From NCBI GenBank assembly GCA_019279435.1, contig JAAALK010000082.1, forward strand, positions 81,874,989-81,938,988: DNA of 64,000 nt, read 5' to 3'. Below the pieces are notes generated by a model. The model was not told the origin of the DNA, searched no databases, and saw only the letters and a program-made list of their open reading frames with translations. Numbering within the stretch: position 1 is the stretch's first letter; each line of letters starts with the position of its first letter. A program made the translations under genes and the position numbers. Below, piece by piece: positions 23,201 through 33,327 of the stretch. Source of the stretch: Zizania palustris (Eukaryota > Streptophyta > Magnoliopsida > Poales > Poaceae).

Positions 23201-25605
23201 GAAAGTTGTTAGGGTACTTAGTTTCAAGTAGAGGAATTGAAGCTAGCCCTACTCAAATAACTGCGTTGCAGAAGATGGCTCCTCCGGAGAATTTAAAGCA
23301 AGTGCAAAAGCTGACTGGACGTCTGGCAGCACTTAGCAGGTTTTTATCAAGGTCTGCGGAGAGGAGTTTGCCAATCTTTAAAGCTTTGAAAGGGTCCGAA
23401 GATTTTGCATGGACACCGGAGTGTCAGAGAAGCTTCGAAGACATTAAAAATTATCTCAGCAATCTTGCTACACTCACGGTGCCTATTGCGGACGAAACCC
23501 TACTTCTATATCTTGCAGCTACAGGCTCAGCTGTCAGCGCAGTCCTTGTCAGAGAAGCAGATATCAATGGGAAGTTGGTCCAAAATCCTGTCTATTTTGT
23601 ATCCGAAGCATTGTCAGGAGCAAAGACAAGATACTCCGAACTTGAAAAGTTCGTTTATGCTCTGATAATGGCTTCGAGGAAGCTAAGGCATTATTTTTTG
23701 GCTCATAATGTAATTGTACCAACTTCATATCCTTTAGGAGATATGCTCCGAAGCAAAGATTCCACTGGAAGGATTGGAAAGTGGGCAGTAGAACTAGCAC
23801 CCTTCGGCATATCTTTCCTGGCAAGGACAGCTATCAAATCCCAAGTCCTAGCAGACTTCGTAGCAGAGTGGACTCCACCTGCGAAGTTGACTCCCGAAAA
23901 ATCAGATGACGGAGTTTGGATTATTTACTCCGATGGGGCTTTTCAAGCATCCGGAGCAGGCATTGGGGCAGTATTAATTTCACCATCAGGACAAAGAGCA
24001 ATGTACTCCGCAAGACTCAACTTTAAGTCTACCAATAATATAGCGGAGTACGAAGGAATATTATTGGGACTCCGGAAAGCACGTGCTCTAGGGGCTACAA
24101 GAATAATTATAAAAACAGATTCTCAGATAGTAGCAGGGCACGTAGACAAAAGTTTTCAAGTCCGACATCCACAGCTTGCAAAGTACTTGGAAGAAATTCG
24201 CAAGATCGAAGCACATTTCAAGGGTATTTCCATTCGGAGTATACCAAGAGCTGAAAACGTGCAAGCGGACATTTTAGCGAAGGCTGCTGCCGGAGCTGTG
24301 GATGTGCCTGACGAAGCTTTCTATGAGGAGCTCAATATACCTTCGGTGCCACAAGTTGCTTCTGCAGAGATTCTCTGCATTCCTAGTGCAGATTGGAAAG
24401 ATTCAATCATAGAACTCTTGCAAGGAGGAACAAATTTGCCCGAAGAACCCCAATTGTCAAGATTAAAGCTCAGAACAAGAAACTATCAGTTAATCAACGG
24501 TATATTATACAAAGCCGGAGTATGTTCCCCTCTACTCCGATGTATATCTCAAGCCGAAGGCCAAGAAATTCTTCGAGAAATTCATGAAGGCCTTTGTGGA
24601 AGTCATTTAGCCCCTAGAGCTCTGGCAGGAAAAACACTTCGCCAGGGGCTTTATTGGCCCACAATAACAGCTGATGCGGAGAGCTTGGTCCGCACTTGTC
24701 AAGGATGCCAGTGGATGGGTCGACGGAGTCATCGCCCACCAACAGCTCTTCAAGTCATTGCTCCGGTATGGCCAATGGCCAGATGGGGTATGGATCTAAT
24801 TGGTCCCTTTCCGTTAGCAAAGGGAAATCTGAAGTTCGCAGTGGTAGCTATTGAGTATTTTTCTAAGTGGGTGGAAGCAGAGCCCTTAACAGCTATCACT
24901 TCGAATAATGTACAGAAATTCTTCTGGAAGAACATTATTTGCCGGTTCGGAGTGCCTAAATATCTCACAGTTGATAATGGAACACAGTTCGACGCAGAAC
25001 CCTTCAGGAAGTTTTGCGAAGACCTAGGCATTCAACTATGTTTTGCTGCAGTGAGACATCCTCAGTCGAATGGAGCCGTTGAGCGAGCCAATGGAAATAT
25101 CTTATCAGGGCTAAATCGAAGAATAGTAGGGTTGTCAAAGGGACTGTGGACCGAAGAGCTTCCGAAGATTCTGTGGTCCATTCGGACTACGCAAACAAGG
25201 TCCACAGGTTTTACTCCGTTCAGACTACTATTCGGAGATGAAGCTATGACCCCAACGGAGCTCAAAGGGGGCTCATTTCGCAGCACCGAACCAGACATCG
25301 AAGAAGAAAGACAAGCTTCGTTAGATTTGTCAGAAGAGACAAGGCTTCGAGCTGTAGCTAATTTATCAAAATATCATCAGCAGACGAAGACTTGGTATGA
25401 CCCGAAGGTTAAGCTTAGTGAGTTAAGGCCGGGTCATCTTGTTCTACGAAGCATTATAGCACCAGGGAAGTTAGGCAATAAATGGGAAGGTCCATATCTA
25501 ATCGTCCGCTCGGGACGCCCTGGTTCATTTAAATTAGCTAATTTAGAAGGTGAAGAGTTAGCACATACTTGGCATGCGGAGCACCTAAAGCGATACTTCG
25601 CATAA
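20209..25605 (+). CDS. Gypsy1 Gag-Pol polyprotein
   Basis: A single 1798-codon frame. The ATG at 20209 is 62 bp past the LTR and opens a basic stretch. In order: Gag core at about residues 180-280; protease with DGGSSAD (catalytic Asp near 575); reverse transcriptase from about 800, with YMDD at 954-957; the classical, probably decayed RNase H (about 1100-1190); a second archaeal-type RNase H opening at YSDGAFQASG (Asp near 1242); integrase with a zinc-binding HHCC region from about 1459, catalytic Asp 1529, Asp 1589 and Glu 1625 (D,D-35-E), and a chromodomain-free C-terminus. No zinc knuckle is obvious in Gag. There is no stop or frameshift, unlike gypsy2. The protein would form particles, reverse transcribe and integrate the element. 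About 38 nt past the stop is AATAAA. Confidence 0.95.
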   Translation: MPPKRSAPRNPTRRSSRISGEIPFDTVEVGGSSTIPPPQTPQGASIPRGYETSPPTPSTLRPPGATLPPSIPIQTDHTSSQDPEGPSGGDEDSLGDMATQMANLQAEVARWRQEAANRLRPQVTPVIPEVHEDDDLDYPEAPENASYDNESPLHPELQKVRFDPRFKASKLSKYAGDEDPSEFARSYALAIEASGGDRETMAKCFPLALQGVALRWFWSLKPGSITSWSQLKKKFISNFQGTFVPPMSTGSLFQVKQLPGETLRQYFKRFAHTKSQIRGLSTSSVVDAAREGVSHKGLLDKLHRKSITTVSQLMSYFEEYSKSEEGWLRRTTATSTVLTEVKAEVKTSAQPQEPVSEVQHDRRRGQKHPRSEVLNIAPPQKFAPRAPQSAGNKSSGWKPPGKMAGKGQTLFCCIHGENRSHATDTCKAILTLRGEYLERTSGRGSTYRSPAAAVRSEPVQAVARIENFDAARHPPVANVMPPPKQEEGQDRGKRVVLPISGGGTLGSMSKRQRREYVREVGHIGTSSSAAAMPEWSHVPISFSAEDAAGIKFPHADPLVITADIAGTEVRRVLIDGGSSADIIFVQAFDQLCISRKHLLPAARPLQGFAGPPLDALGQIGLEVTFGEGLLARTEEVIFDVVDALYAYNVIFGRGMLNQFGAVAHHNYLCMKMPTQSGVLTIFGDQAIARRAEYGHGPPLDPRQVNSVQDNGEIFSASSEASKKSFPRPSPEGEIATKIIVKDGKEYTFQFGKDLPPEVATSLEKVVRENLDVFAWSDEDITGVDRDIIEHSLLVNPKARPVRQGLRKMSAERAALAKDEVEKLLKAGIIREVAHTEWLANPVFVRKKSSGKWRMCIDFTSLNKACPRDPYPMPRIDQLVDSTAGSELLSFLDAYSGYHQIWLKREDEIKTSFVTPSGVFCYVRMPFGLRNVGATFSRLVAKALGHQLGRNVEAYMDDIVIKSALKHQHSLDLAETFNSLRACGIRLNPEKCIFGAKAGKLLGYLVSSRGIEASPTQITALQKMAPPENLKQVQKLTGRLAALSRFLSRSAERSLPIFKALKGSEDFAWTPECQRSFEDIKNYLSNLATLTVPIADETLLLYLAATGSAVSAVLVREADINGKLVQNPVYFVSEALSGAKTRYSELEKFVYALIMASRKLRHYFLAHNVIVPTSYPLGDMLRSKDSTGRIGKWAVELAPFGISFLARTAIKSQVLADFVAEWTPPAKLTPEKSDDGVWIIYSDGAFQASGAGIGAVLISPSGQRAMYSARLNFKSTNNIAEYEGILLGLRKARALGATRIIIKTDSQIVAGHVDKSFQVRHPQLAKYLEEIRKIEAHFKGISIRSIPRAENVQADILAKAAAGAVDVPDEAFYEELNIPSVPQVASAEILCIPSADWKDSIIELLQGGTNLPEEPQLSRLKLRTRNYQLINGILYKAGVCSPLLRCISQAEGQEILREIHEGLCGSHLAPRALAGKTLRQGLYWPTITADAESLVRTCQGCQWMGRRSHRPPTALQVIAPVWPMARWGMDLIGPFPLAKGNLKFAVVAIEYFSKWVEAEPLTAITSNNVQKFFWKNIICRFGVPKYLTVDNGTQFDAEPFRKFCEDLGIQLCFAAVRHPQSNGAVERANGNILSGLNRRIVGLSKGLWTEELPKILWSIRTTQTRSTGFTPFRLLFGDEAMTPTELKGGSFRSTEPDIEEERQASLDLSEETRLRAVANLSKYHQQTKTWYDPKVKLSELRPGHLVLRSIIAPGKLGNKWEGPYLIVRSGRPGSFKLANLEGEELAHTWHAEHLKRYFA

Positions 25606-25642
25606 GGGCTCCTTGTAATTCGCTTGTAATCACCTCTAAATT

Positions 25643-25648
25643 AATAAA
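25643..25648 (+). terminator. Possible internal poly(A) signal after gypsy1 pol
   Basis: AATAAA shortly after the gag-pol stop and before the minisatellite. A similar signal follows gypsy2 pol. It might end a subgenomic gag-pol mRNA converging on the antisense gene. Confidence 0.35.
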
Positions 25649-25841
25649 GCATACACCCTGTGGCTTGCCTTCCCCTTGACGCTCCTAGTTTCCCGAGCGG
25701 ACGCGCTGGGACAGAAGTCGTTCGAGAGGGAAGTGTTATCAAGCAGGGCTGTATTTCCGGACTTCGTACCCATAAAGTCGAGGCCTCCGGTGTGGTGGCT
25801 GAAATCCATCCGGAGCCCAAGCTGATACCTTGTAGGCATCC

Positions 25842-26165
25842 GTAAAAGAGCCAATACCACATTCTACGGAGTCCAAGCTTCGGCTGGTAGACTTCCGTAA
25901 AAAGAGCCGAAGGTGGCCAAAATCTGCGGAGTCCAAGCTGCAGCTTGTCAGACTTCCGTAAAAAGAGCCGAAGGTGGCCAAATTCTGCGAAGTCCAAGCT
26001 CCGGCTGGTAGACTTCTGCAAAAAAGAGCCCAAGTGGCCAAATTCTGCGAAGTCCAAGCTCCGGCTGGTAGACTTCTGCAAAAAATAGCCGAAGGTGGCT
26101 ACAATTTCTACGAAATCCAAGCTCCGGCTGGTAGATTTCTGCAAAAAACAGTCGAAGGTGGCTAA
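25842..26165. repeat. About 60-bp minisatellite of gypsy1
   Basis: Roughly five imperfect copies of a 55-63-bp unit containing GTCCAAGCTCCGGCTGGTAG and AAAAGAGCCGAAGGTGGC. It lies in the convergent space between pol and the antisense gene. Expansion of tandem repeats in the 3' untranslated region is known for the Ogre/Tat group. Confidence 0.85.
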
Positions 26166-26533
26166 AGCAAAACAGCATTTAAGCCATGAGCTTCGAATGT
26201 TTGTTCATATAAGTCCAAAGTGACAAATTTCTTAAGACACTAAAGTGTCCTCGAAGTTATCTTAATTGATTTCTTTCGTAAAGCAAACAAAGGTACCAAG
26301 TTACCATTCTTCTGACTACAAAGGTCAAAGACATTTCATAAGATTTCAAAAGATCTTTAAAAATGACAGAGGGGCTCCGAACCCCCAAAAAATTGTACTC
26401 CGAAGTTTTTTCTTTGCGCATAACCATCTTTGAATGCAGTTCGAAGTTGCTTATACCCAAAGAGGGGCTAGTAAATATGGAGACAATTTTAAATCGGCAT
26501 TCATTATTGAAACAAATGTGTTTACAGATTACA

Positions 26534-29500
26534 TTATGAAAAATTGGTATCTATACCAAGAAGGAATCGGAGACCTCTTCGGTCCCGAGAGCTAGGGGTG
26601 GAACGACTAGTTCCAACATCGGAAGTTCTAAGAACTTTGCGTTTAACTCTCTTCCTCCCCTTCGAAGCTCTAAAATCCTTCTGTTCTTGTTGAAGCTCGG
26701 CCCAAGTTCGAAGCCGCTCGGGGCTTCTCTCCCAGCTTCTAAGATCTTCAGATCTTTTATTTTGGGCTTCACCTTCGTCTTCGGACCAATTAGTGTCTTT
26801 AGAAGACGAGGTGTTTGCGTCAATCTCTTTATCTTCCTCTTTAATATAAGACAATACGTCTTTGATTACTTCGGGCGCAATAACGCCGGAGTCATCTCGA
26901 GGGATAAGGAATCGAGGACGCTTATAACTCTTTAGAAGTTCGAAGGTGTTCCACAGTGAGCGAAGTTCGCTGTTAAGCTCTAACACTTCGATATCTTCCA
27001 TAAGAGGCAAAGCCTAAAAATATGACAAACAAGATTTTCATTGATAAATATTTACAAGCATCAGCTTTACATAATCAAAAAATCCTAAATAATCCTAAAC
27101 CTGCGGGTTCGGAGGAGGCTGACTGCTCGAAGCTTGACTCCGGACTTGCTTTTGGCGTTGGCCTTCATCAATCCAAGCCTTGATCGCAGATCGACCTTCG
27201 GCTCTCCACGAAGTCTGGAAGGCTCGCCAAGCAGTAGCTACGCCTTCGGAAGGAGTCAAAAGTCTCGCGTCGTCGAAGATGATGGAGCCCTCTGCGCCCG
27301 GAGTGATTGCTCGGCCCAAATCCTCGTAGTAGCGAAGTATTCCAAGGGCAGACACTTGTCCGGAGAGTTCTCCATAACGTATGCCTGCCGTCTTCATTTG
27401 CTTCGCTGCTCCTTGGATCCTCTTTAGCCGGCGCAGCAGAGTTACATTGTCATCCGAAGGTAGTGATCCAGTAGTACCGAAGTACTCCAAAACACCTAAT
27501 ATTTGTTCGATGACCTCCGAAGCCACCTTCTCAGACTTGAGTTTTTCTGCATTAAGTGCGTCCTTGACCGAAGTCGTTTCTGCTAAAACTCCGGAGATTC
27601 TAGCATTCTCCGTAGTCAAAGCATTCTTCTGAGTCTGGAGTTGGCCAGCCTCTTCTTGTAGCCTTACAAGTGCGGAGCCTTTCGCAGCATCCTCCGTCCG
27701 CAGTCTTTCAATCTCCGCTCGAAGCACAATTCTTTCTACTTCGAGCTCCTTCTTTGCAGCCTCCAAGCTTTGCCTAGCCCTCCGCTCTGCTATTATTACA
27801 TTGTCCATCTGAGCTACTCGACCTTCGGAGAAGTTAAAATTTCTTTGAAGAGTCTCGTTCTCTTCCCGAAGTTGAGCAATTTCGTTTTCGCTCGATAAAG
27901 CTGCGGCGCGGGCTAAGACTGCTTGCTAAGAAAAAAGAAAAACTAGAATAAGAAATTATTCATATATAATTCATTATTTGGTTCGAAGATGCTTTATACC
28001 TGATAAGCTGCTCTTTCCACAGCAACATTAAGCTCCGAACCCTTTGCTCTGCTTAAAAGGGCTACTAGCTCTGTTTCCCCGACTTTGCGACTGGCTTCAC
28101 CCAAAGGTTTAACCAAAGTCCCAAGTCCGGTTTTCTCCTCCAAGAATGGAGTTATGAGAGGAAGCAGTGCTAAAGCCTTCTGATCAGCTCTGCTTAGCGA
28201 GGGTCTAGAGGGTTCTTCCGAGGTCCTTGGAACTTCTGAAGATGGCCCCCCCTCAGTTGATTCGCTTTCATCTGTTGACCCAGATGAAGTCGATCCTTGA
28301 GCTGGGAGAGGCTCTATGTGTCTTTTTCCTCTTCCAGGTCCCGGTAAAGTAACCCCCGGTTGTGGCTCCGAAGTTGTCGAAGGTCTTTGAATTGTATCTT
28401 CGAGGGATACTTCGACAACAGGAGGCTCTGAAAAAACAAAAATATTACACATTGTATGATTTTGCAAAAATTGATAAAGAATTAAGCAAAATTTACCTTC
28501 GATATTCTCTGGAATATCGAGCACCGGACTGATCGGAGGATCAAAAGTATAGTCCTCATCCGAATCAGCCGTTAAATCTTGGACTGCAGGAGCATCGTCC
28601 TGAAGAGTCCTTGTTACTTCTTCGAGAATCGAAGCCATAGTGACTTCGACTCCACTTTCATCCACAGGAACTCCAGCCTGAGTAGTATCTTCCTGAACTA
28701 CCGAAGTCATTGGTTGATCAGCATTATCTCCAGACTCCGGTATGTTCGCAGGCACTTCGGCCTCATCTACACCCATAGGGGCTCCGAATTGTTCTCCCTG
28801 GGTATCCGGAGCTCTTACTTCTTCGATGTTGGCTTGCGGCTCCGGAATACCTGCAGTATCTTCAATGTGAATACTTCGTTGAGTTGCATCTTCATCAATT
28901 AATTTTACTAATAAAATACCTTCGTCCTCTTTAGAACCAGAAAGTGAGGTTCTTGAGCTTGAAGGAGCAGGATCCAAAGGTGCGAGATTCTTAGGTTTTC
29001 GAGCCACCTTCTTCACAGGAGTCTTTGCTGAGCCTGAAGCTCCGGCTTCAGCTACTCTTTTCTTGGGGCCTTTCTCCTGAGGCACCCAGTCCGTCAGAGG
29101 GGGTGGAGTCAACTCCAGCATTCCCCATACTCTGTTAAAACGCTCCCAACTTCCGACTAATTTGATTCGCCATTCTTTTTCTGACGGAGTTGGAGCACCC
29201 AAAATCTTCTCCGAAGCCCTTACAATTTGCTCTGAAGTAATAGGGGCTGAAGAAGCTAAAAAATAATTCAAGTTAATCTTTCTTCGAAGTAAATATGTAC
29301 TATGCGTATTGGTTTCGAAGTTACCTGCAGGGCTCGAAGTATAGCTTATCTTGCGAAGACCGCCTTCTGAGTCATCCTCGAAGGCAATAGGCCAGTTGGC
29401 CATCAGCGGAGGAATTTGAAGTCCGAGGAACTCTTCGGCTAAGTCCCGCATGCTCAACCTTCGGCTGATTTTCTGAAGCAAGTTGAGGCGAGTTTCGAGT

Positions 29501-30270
29501 TGGCCTTCGTCGGGTTGCACTAAGGCTTCTTTCCGAAACTGAATTTCCTTGAGGGGACCGGCCAGAGGGCTATTCACTCCAACTTCAGCATAAAACCACC
29601 TCAGAACCCAATCGGTGTACCATCTGGCATTGATGGCCTTAGCAGGGAATTGCAGGGCATATTCATCACGAAGCCTAAAATTGATGCTTCCGAAGGAAAC
29701 TACCACCTTCTCACCTCCGGAGCCTACGAAGGTCTTTGGTTGACAAGTCGCTCTATGCAGCGCAGCGAAGATTTCAGCCCTCCCCTCACAACCTTCGGCT
29801 CTTAGTGCCCATTCGAAGATAGCCAGTCTAGCTACAGCATTCGGAGACAACTGGGGGAGGGTTACGTGAAACAAGTCAAGTACTTCGGCTAAAAAATCCA
29901 CAGCTGGGAGGCCCAAGCCCGCTTCGAAAAAAGCTTCGAACACTACAACTTCTCCGGGTCTCGGTGATGGAATTGATTCTTTGCCCGGCTTCCGAATCAT
30001 AACCCCATTACTAATATTTCCCCCCGCTGTGATTGCCAAAGACTCTTTCTTGCAGGTAGACGGCCCCAACTCGAAGGATTGATCCAAGTACTTGGTTGAG
30101 GGTGGGCACAGACCTTGGACATCGGGGATTTGGGGATTTTTTCCCTTTGCCGCCATGGAAGTTGTCGCCTGCATCGGAGGCGTCGCCGCCATTGTTGCCG
30201 CTGCCGCCGCCGCAGCCGCTTGTTGACGAGCCAAGGTCGAAGGAGGTGCAGAGCCTTTGGTCTTCGCCAT
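26534..30270 (-). CDS. Gypsy1 antisense gene, five-exon model (putative gypsy-type transposon protein)
   Basis: Proposed exons on the minus strand: 30270-29325, 29255-28497, 28427-28000, 27925-27101, 27013-26534, with GT...AG introns of 69, 69, 74, 87 bp. The frame closes exactly (3438 nt, 1145 codons plus stop). The first two introns are multiples of three without stops, so exons 1-3 also read as one 758-codon ORF; their AT-rich translations interrupt an otherwise ordered protein. An alternative acceptor at 29247 is possible for intron 1. The N-terminal about 300 residues (after an Ala-rich start) resemble the family annotated as putative gypsy-type transposon domain (Pfam PF04195, recognised from memory). 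An acidic, low-complexity middle follows, then a coiled coil, a YGELSGQVSALGIL block and a C-terminal EVLELNSELRSLW block. A minus-strand TATA box is at 30411-30420. Function unknown; proposed roles include regulation of the sense transcript or an accessory structural protein. Confidence 0.75.
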
Positions 30271-30410
30271 CGCAATTGCTGGATCGATCTGAGAGAGTGG
30301 AGACTAGGGCTCAAGAACTTGAAAGCTAGGGTTCAAGAACTCAAAGGGCTAAAAAGCTTTTGACTGAGAAGAAGCAGTGAAAAGGTAATCGGGTAAGTTT
30401 TGAGGCTCTT

Positions 30411-30420
30411 TATTTATAGC
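30411..30420 (-). promoter_or_regulatory. TATA box of the gypsy1 antisense gene
   Basis: Minus-strand GCTATAAATA about 140 nt before the antisense ATG at 30270. It lies outside the LTR, so the antisense gene probably has its own promoter. The rest of 30271-30748 shows no ORF of note. Confidence 0.55.
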
Positions 30421-30748
30421 CTAATCTTTCCGTTTGTTACCGTTTGGACTCTGCCCTTTCGCATTCCCGCCTGTTATTTTCCTCCGAAAATAACGCCTCC
30501 TATAGCTGCCGTTAGGAACAGGAACTAACGGCTATTTCTTCTAAGTCTGAAAAGACTTTCGAACTTCCTGAGTCAGTTCTAAGATAGTTCGAAAGGTAAT
30601 TACCTTATGACTGATTCGAAGTTCTTATTTCCATGCATTTTGGAGATAAAACGAAAATCAATAACCCCTATGATTGGTTATCTTTTCTTTCCGTATACTG
30701 CTCTCCTAACGTTACAGGTCGAATGGAGAAGCGTATTCGAGGATCTAC

Positions 30749-31243
30749 TGTTGGGGGAAAATATCTCATCTTCGGGGTTATTGCCGAAGCAGCATAAAGA
30801 CAGCCAACCAATTCGAAGATTGTCCGAAGACCATCTTCGAAGATGCCCAGAACCTCGTTCGAAGTCTGAAGACTGGCATTGGTTCGAAGTATGTCTTCGA
30901 ACCAAAGCTCTTCAGGATCTTTTCTGCCAGCTAAGATGAAAGACTTATCTTCTATCCTATTAGATTAGTCTTTTACCATTTTAGCCCTATTAAGGAAACC
31001 GAATAGTTTCCTTAATGTCGGTTGTAATAGAGGGGTAAATAGGTCTTTTCCTTAATGTTTAGGCCTATAAATACCCCCCATTTCACCCTGTAATGAGGAC
31101 CGATTACAAGTGAATCAATACACACTTTCGAACTATTCTAAGTTATTATCCTTTCGGAGGCTTAGAACAGTTTGCTTCGCAAACACTTCGTTTGTTAGTT
31201 TCTTTTCTACAGAAACCTGTTAGCGTAATCTTTTACGCCAACA
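30749..31243 (+). repeat. 3' LTR of gypsy1
   Basis: 495 bp, apparently identical to the 5' LTR. The bases before it (GGATCTAC) are a poor polypurine tract. Confidence 0.95.
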
Positions 31244-31248
31244 AGTCC

Positions 31249-31827
31249 ATAAAGAGCCTTATGAAGTTTAAGGACTTTATGTGGGTACTTGGGGTTTTCA
31301 AAACTAGGGGGTTGTTTTACATAATCATCTTCACCTATGAAGCCATTAAGAAAAGCACTTTTGACATCCATTTGATAGAGTTTGAATCCCCGGGATGTCG
31401 CAAAGGCAAGCAAAATCCTAATGGCCTCAAGGCGAGCAACAGGTGCAAAAGTTTCAGTAAAATCAATCCCTTCTAGTTGAGAAAAGCCCTGAGCTACAAG
31501 TCTAGCCTTATTTCTAACAATTGTCCCATCCTCCCCTTGTTTATTTTTGAAAATCCATTTTGTTCCTATGAAATGAACATTTGGTGGAGGATCAACTAAA
31601 GTCCAGACTTGGTTTCTTTCAAAATTCTCAAGCTCTTCATGCATGGCATTGATCCAACTAGAATCAGAAAGTGCATGACTAACATCTAAGGGCTCGAAAG
31701 AAGCAACAAAAGCAGCATTAGTGAAATGGGCATGAGACCGCGTTACCCTTTGATCAAGCTCACCAATGATCTGCTCGGGAGGATGCATCCTTTGGACATG
31801 ATGTGGAGCCTCGCGGCGGGATGCAGT
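31249..31827 (-). pseudogene. SIRE1 reverse transcriptase, N-terminal part
   Basis: Begins in frame with the upstream integrase ORF after a TAG at 31830-31828. It shows the copia RT start (a W-x-x-AM-x-EEL motif, then NKARLVAQGF, FAPVARLEAIR and MDVKSAFLNG with a catalytic Asp), ending at LYGL where gypsy1 is inserted. The rest is at 18562-19651. Confidence 0.9.
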
Positions 31828-33324
31828 CTACCCCTCAACTTGTGCGTTGGAGTGGTCCAAGATGACCGATGTTGAGGTAGTCGCTTCGGGACCTCGTGCC
31901 GAAGTAGTAGAAGCGGGGTCAGCTTCGGGAGTTGATGTTGAGGGTAGTAGGGGATCATCCTCGAATTCTCCGGGATCTTCGTCTTCGAATAAGGTCTGTT
32001 CCATGTCGTGTTCATTTGCATGTTCAAGAGCAGAACTAACAGAGGGGGTTGATTCATCAAAAGTCACATCACATGTCTCGATGACAGTGTTAGTCTCTAA
32101 ATTATAAACACGATAGGAATGACCATGAGTAGAATAACCCAAAAAGATCCCGTCAGAAGATCGCGACTCAAATTTATCCAAGTTACCACGTTTTAGGATA
32201 AAGCAGCGACAGCCAAAAACTCGAAGATGAGTAACCTTGGGCTGTCTCCCAAAACGCAGCTCATAAGATGTCAAGTTTAAAATTGAGCGCAAGAAAATTC
32301 GGTTTGAGATGTAGCAAGCAGTGTTCATGGCCTCAGCCCAGAATTTTCTAGGAGTCCTATGCTCATCAAGCATCGTCCTAGCCATCTCAACCAAAGTGCG
32401 GTTTTTCCTCTCAACAACACCGTTCTGTTGAGGAACCCGCGGAGCAGAGAATTGATGTTCTATGCCATGCTCCATGCAAAAGTCAACAAAGAGACTATTT
32501 TTGAACTCGGTGCCATTATCGCTTCGAATGAATTTTAATGCACCTGGGAGTTCAGTGAAAAGTCTCAAAGCCAAGCTCCGAAAGTGTGAAAACACTTCAT
32601 CCTTGCTGGCAAGAAAGAAGACCCAAGAGTAGCGAGAGAAATCGTCGACAATAACAAGTACATACCACTTCCCGCCTAAAGAACTAACCCGAGAAGGACC
32701 TACAGTGTCCATATGGAGAAGTTCTCCGGGCTGTTCAGTCATCACTGTGGTGACTGGCGAATGCGAAGCGGCAATCATTTTTCCATGTCGACATGGAGCG
32801 CAAACCAAATTCTTCTCAAACTTGAGCTTGGGCAATCCTCGGATCAAACCTAGGGCGCTCAGACGAGCGAGCAACTCAAAGCTCATATGCCCTAGTCTCC
32901 TATGCCACTTCCAAAGCTCAGAAGTCGAATGTGCAACAAGACAATGAGAAGAACCAGACGACTCTGAAAAATCAGCTCCAAAAACTCTCCCAACCCTAAA
33001 GATCTTACACACAACAACGCCATCAGAATTGAGCACTTGCGAAGTATCGCGATGAAATCGCACTTCGAAGCCCTCATCAAGCAACTGAGATACAGACAGC
33101 AAATTGTATCCCAGGTTTTCAACCAAAGCAACATCTTTGAGAGTGAAATTCGAGTTAATTCTTACCACACCTTTACCTTTCACTCTACTCCTTCGATTGT
33201 TTCCGAAGGTGATATGTTCCCTTTGCTTGGTTGTTGTGAGGCTGGAGAACCAAGCTGCATCTCCGGTCATGTGGCGCGAACAACCGGAGTCCATGATCCA
33301 CGTGCCCTCCAAGCCTCGACCTGT
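31828..33324 (-). pseudogene. SIRE1 protease and integrase
   Basis: Starts with the protease signature WIMDSGCSRHMTG (catalytic DSG, near 33300). Then comes the GAG-pre-integrase zinc region (HRRLGH ... CAPCRHGK), and integrase with Asp in MDTVGP and VDDFSRY, Asp in SDNGTEF and Glu in GVVERKN. A variable Ser/Thr-rich linker ends at TAG (31830-31828). It is in the same frame as gag, separated by TAG 33330-33328, and in the same frame as RT. Both TAGs are compatible with CAG-to-TAG mutation. Apart from these stops the domains look complete. Confidence 0.9.
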
Positions 33325-33327
33325 CGC

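Larger units (their letters stand above)
19652..31243 (+). mobile_element. Intact Tat-lineage Ty3/gypsy element gypsy1
   Basis: Two 495-bp LTRs (19652-20146 and 30749-31243) in which I find no difference, a primer site, one uninterrupted gag-pol ORF, a minisatellite, and an antisense gene before the 3' LTR. It lies in the SIRE1 RT. The flanking pentamers are AGTAC (19647-19651) and AGTCC (31244-31248), one base short of a perfect target duplication. Tat membership rests on the second, archaeal-type RNase H domain, the TGGCGCC primer site and the antisense ORF. It looks very young and potentially autonomous. Confidence 0.92.
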
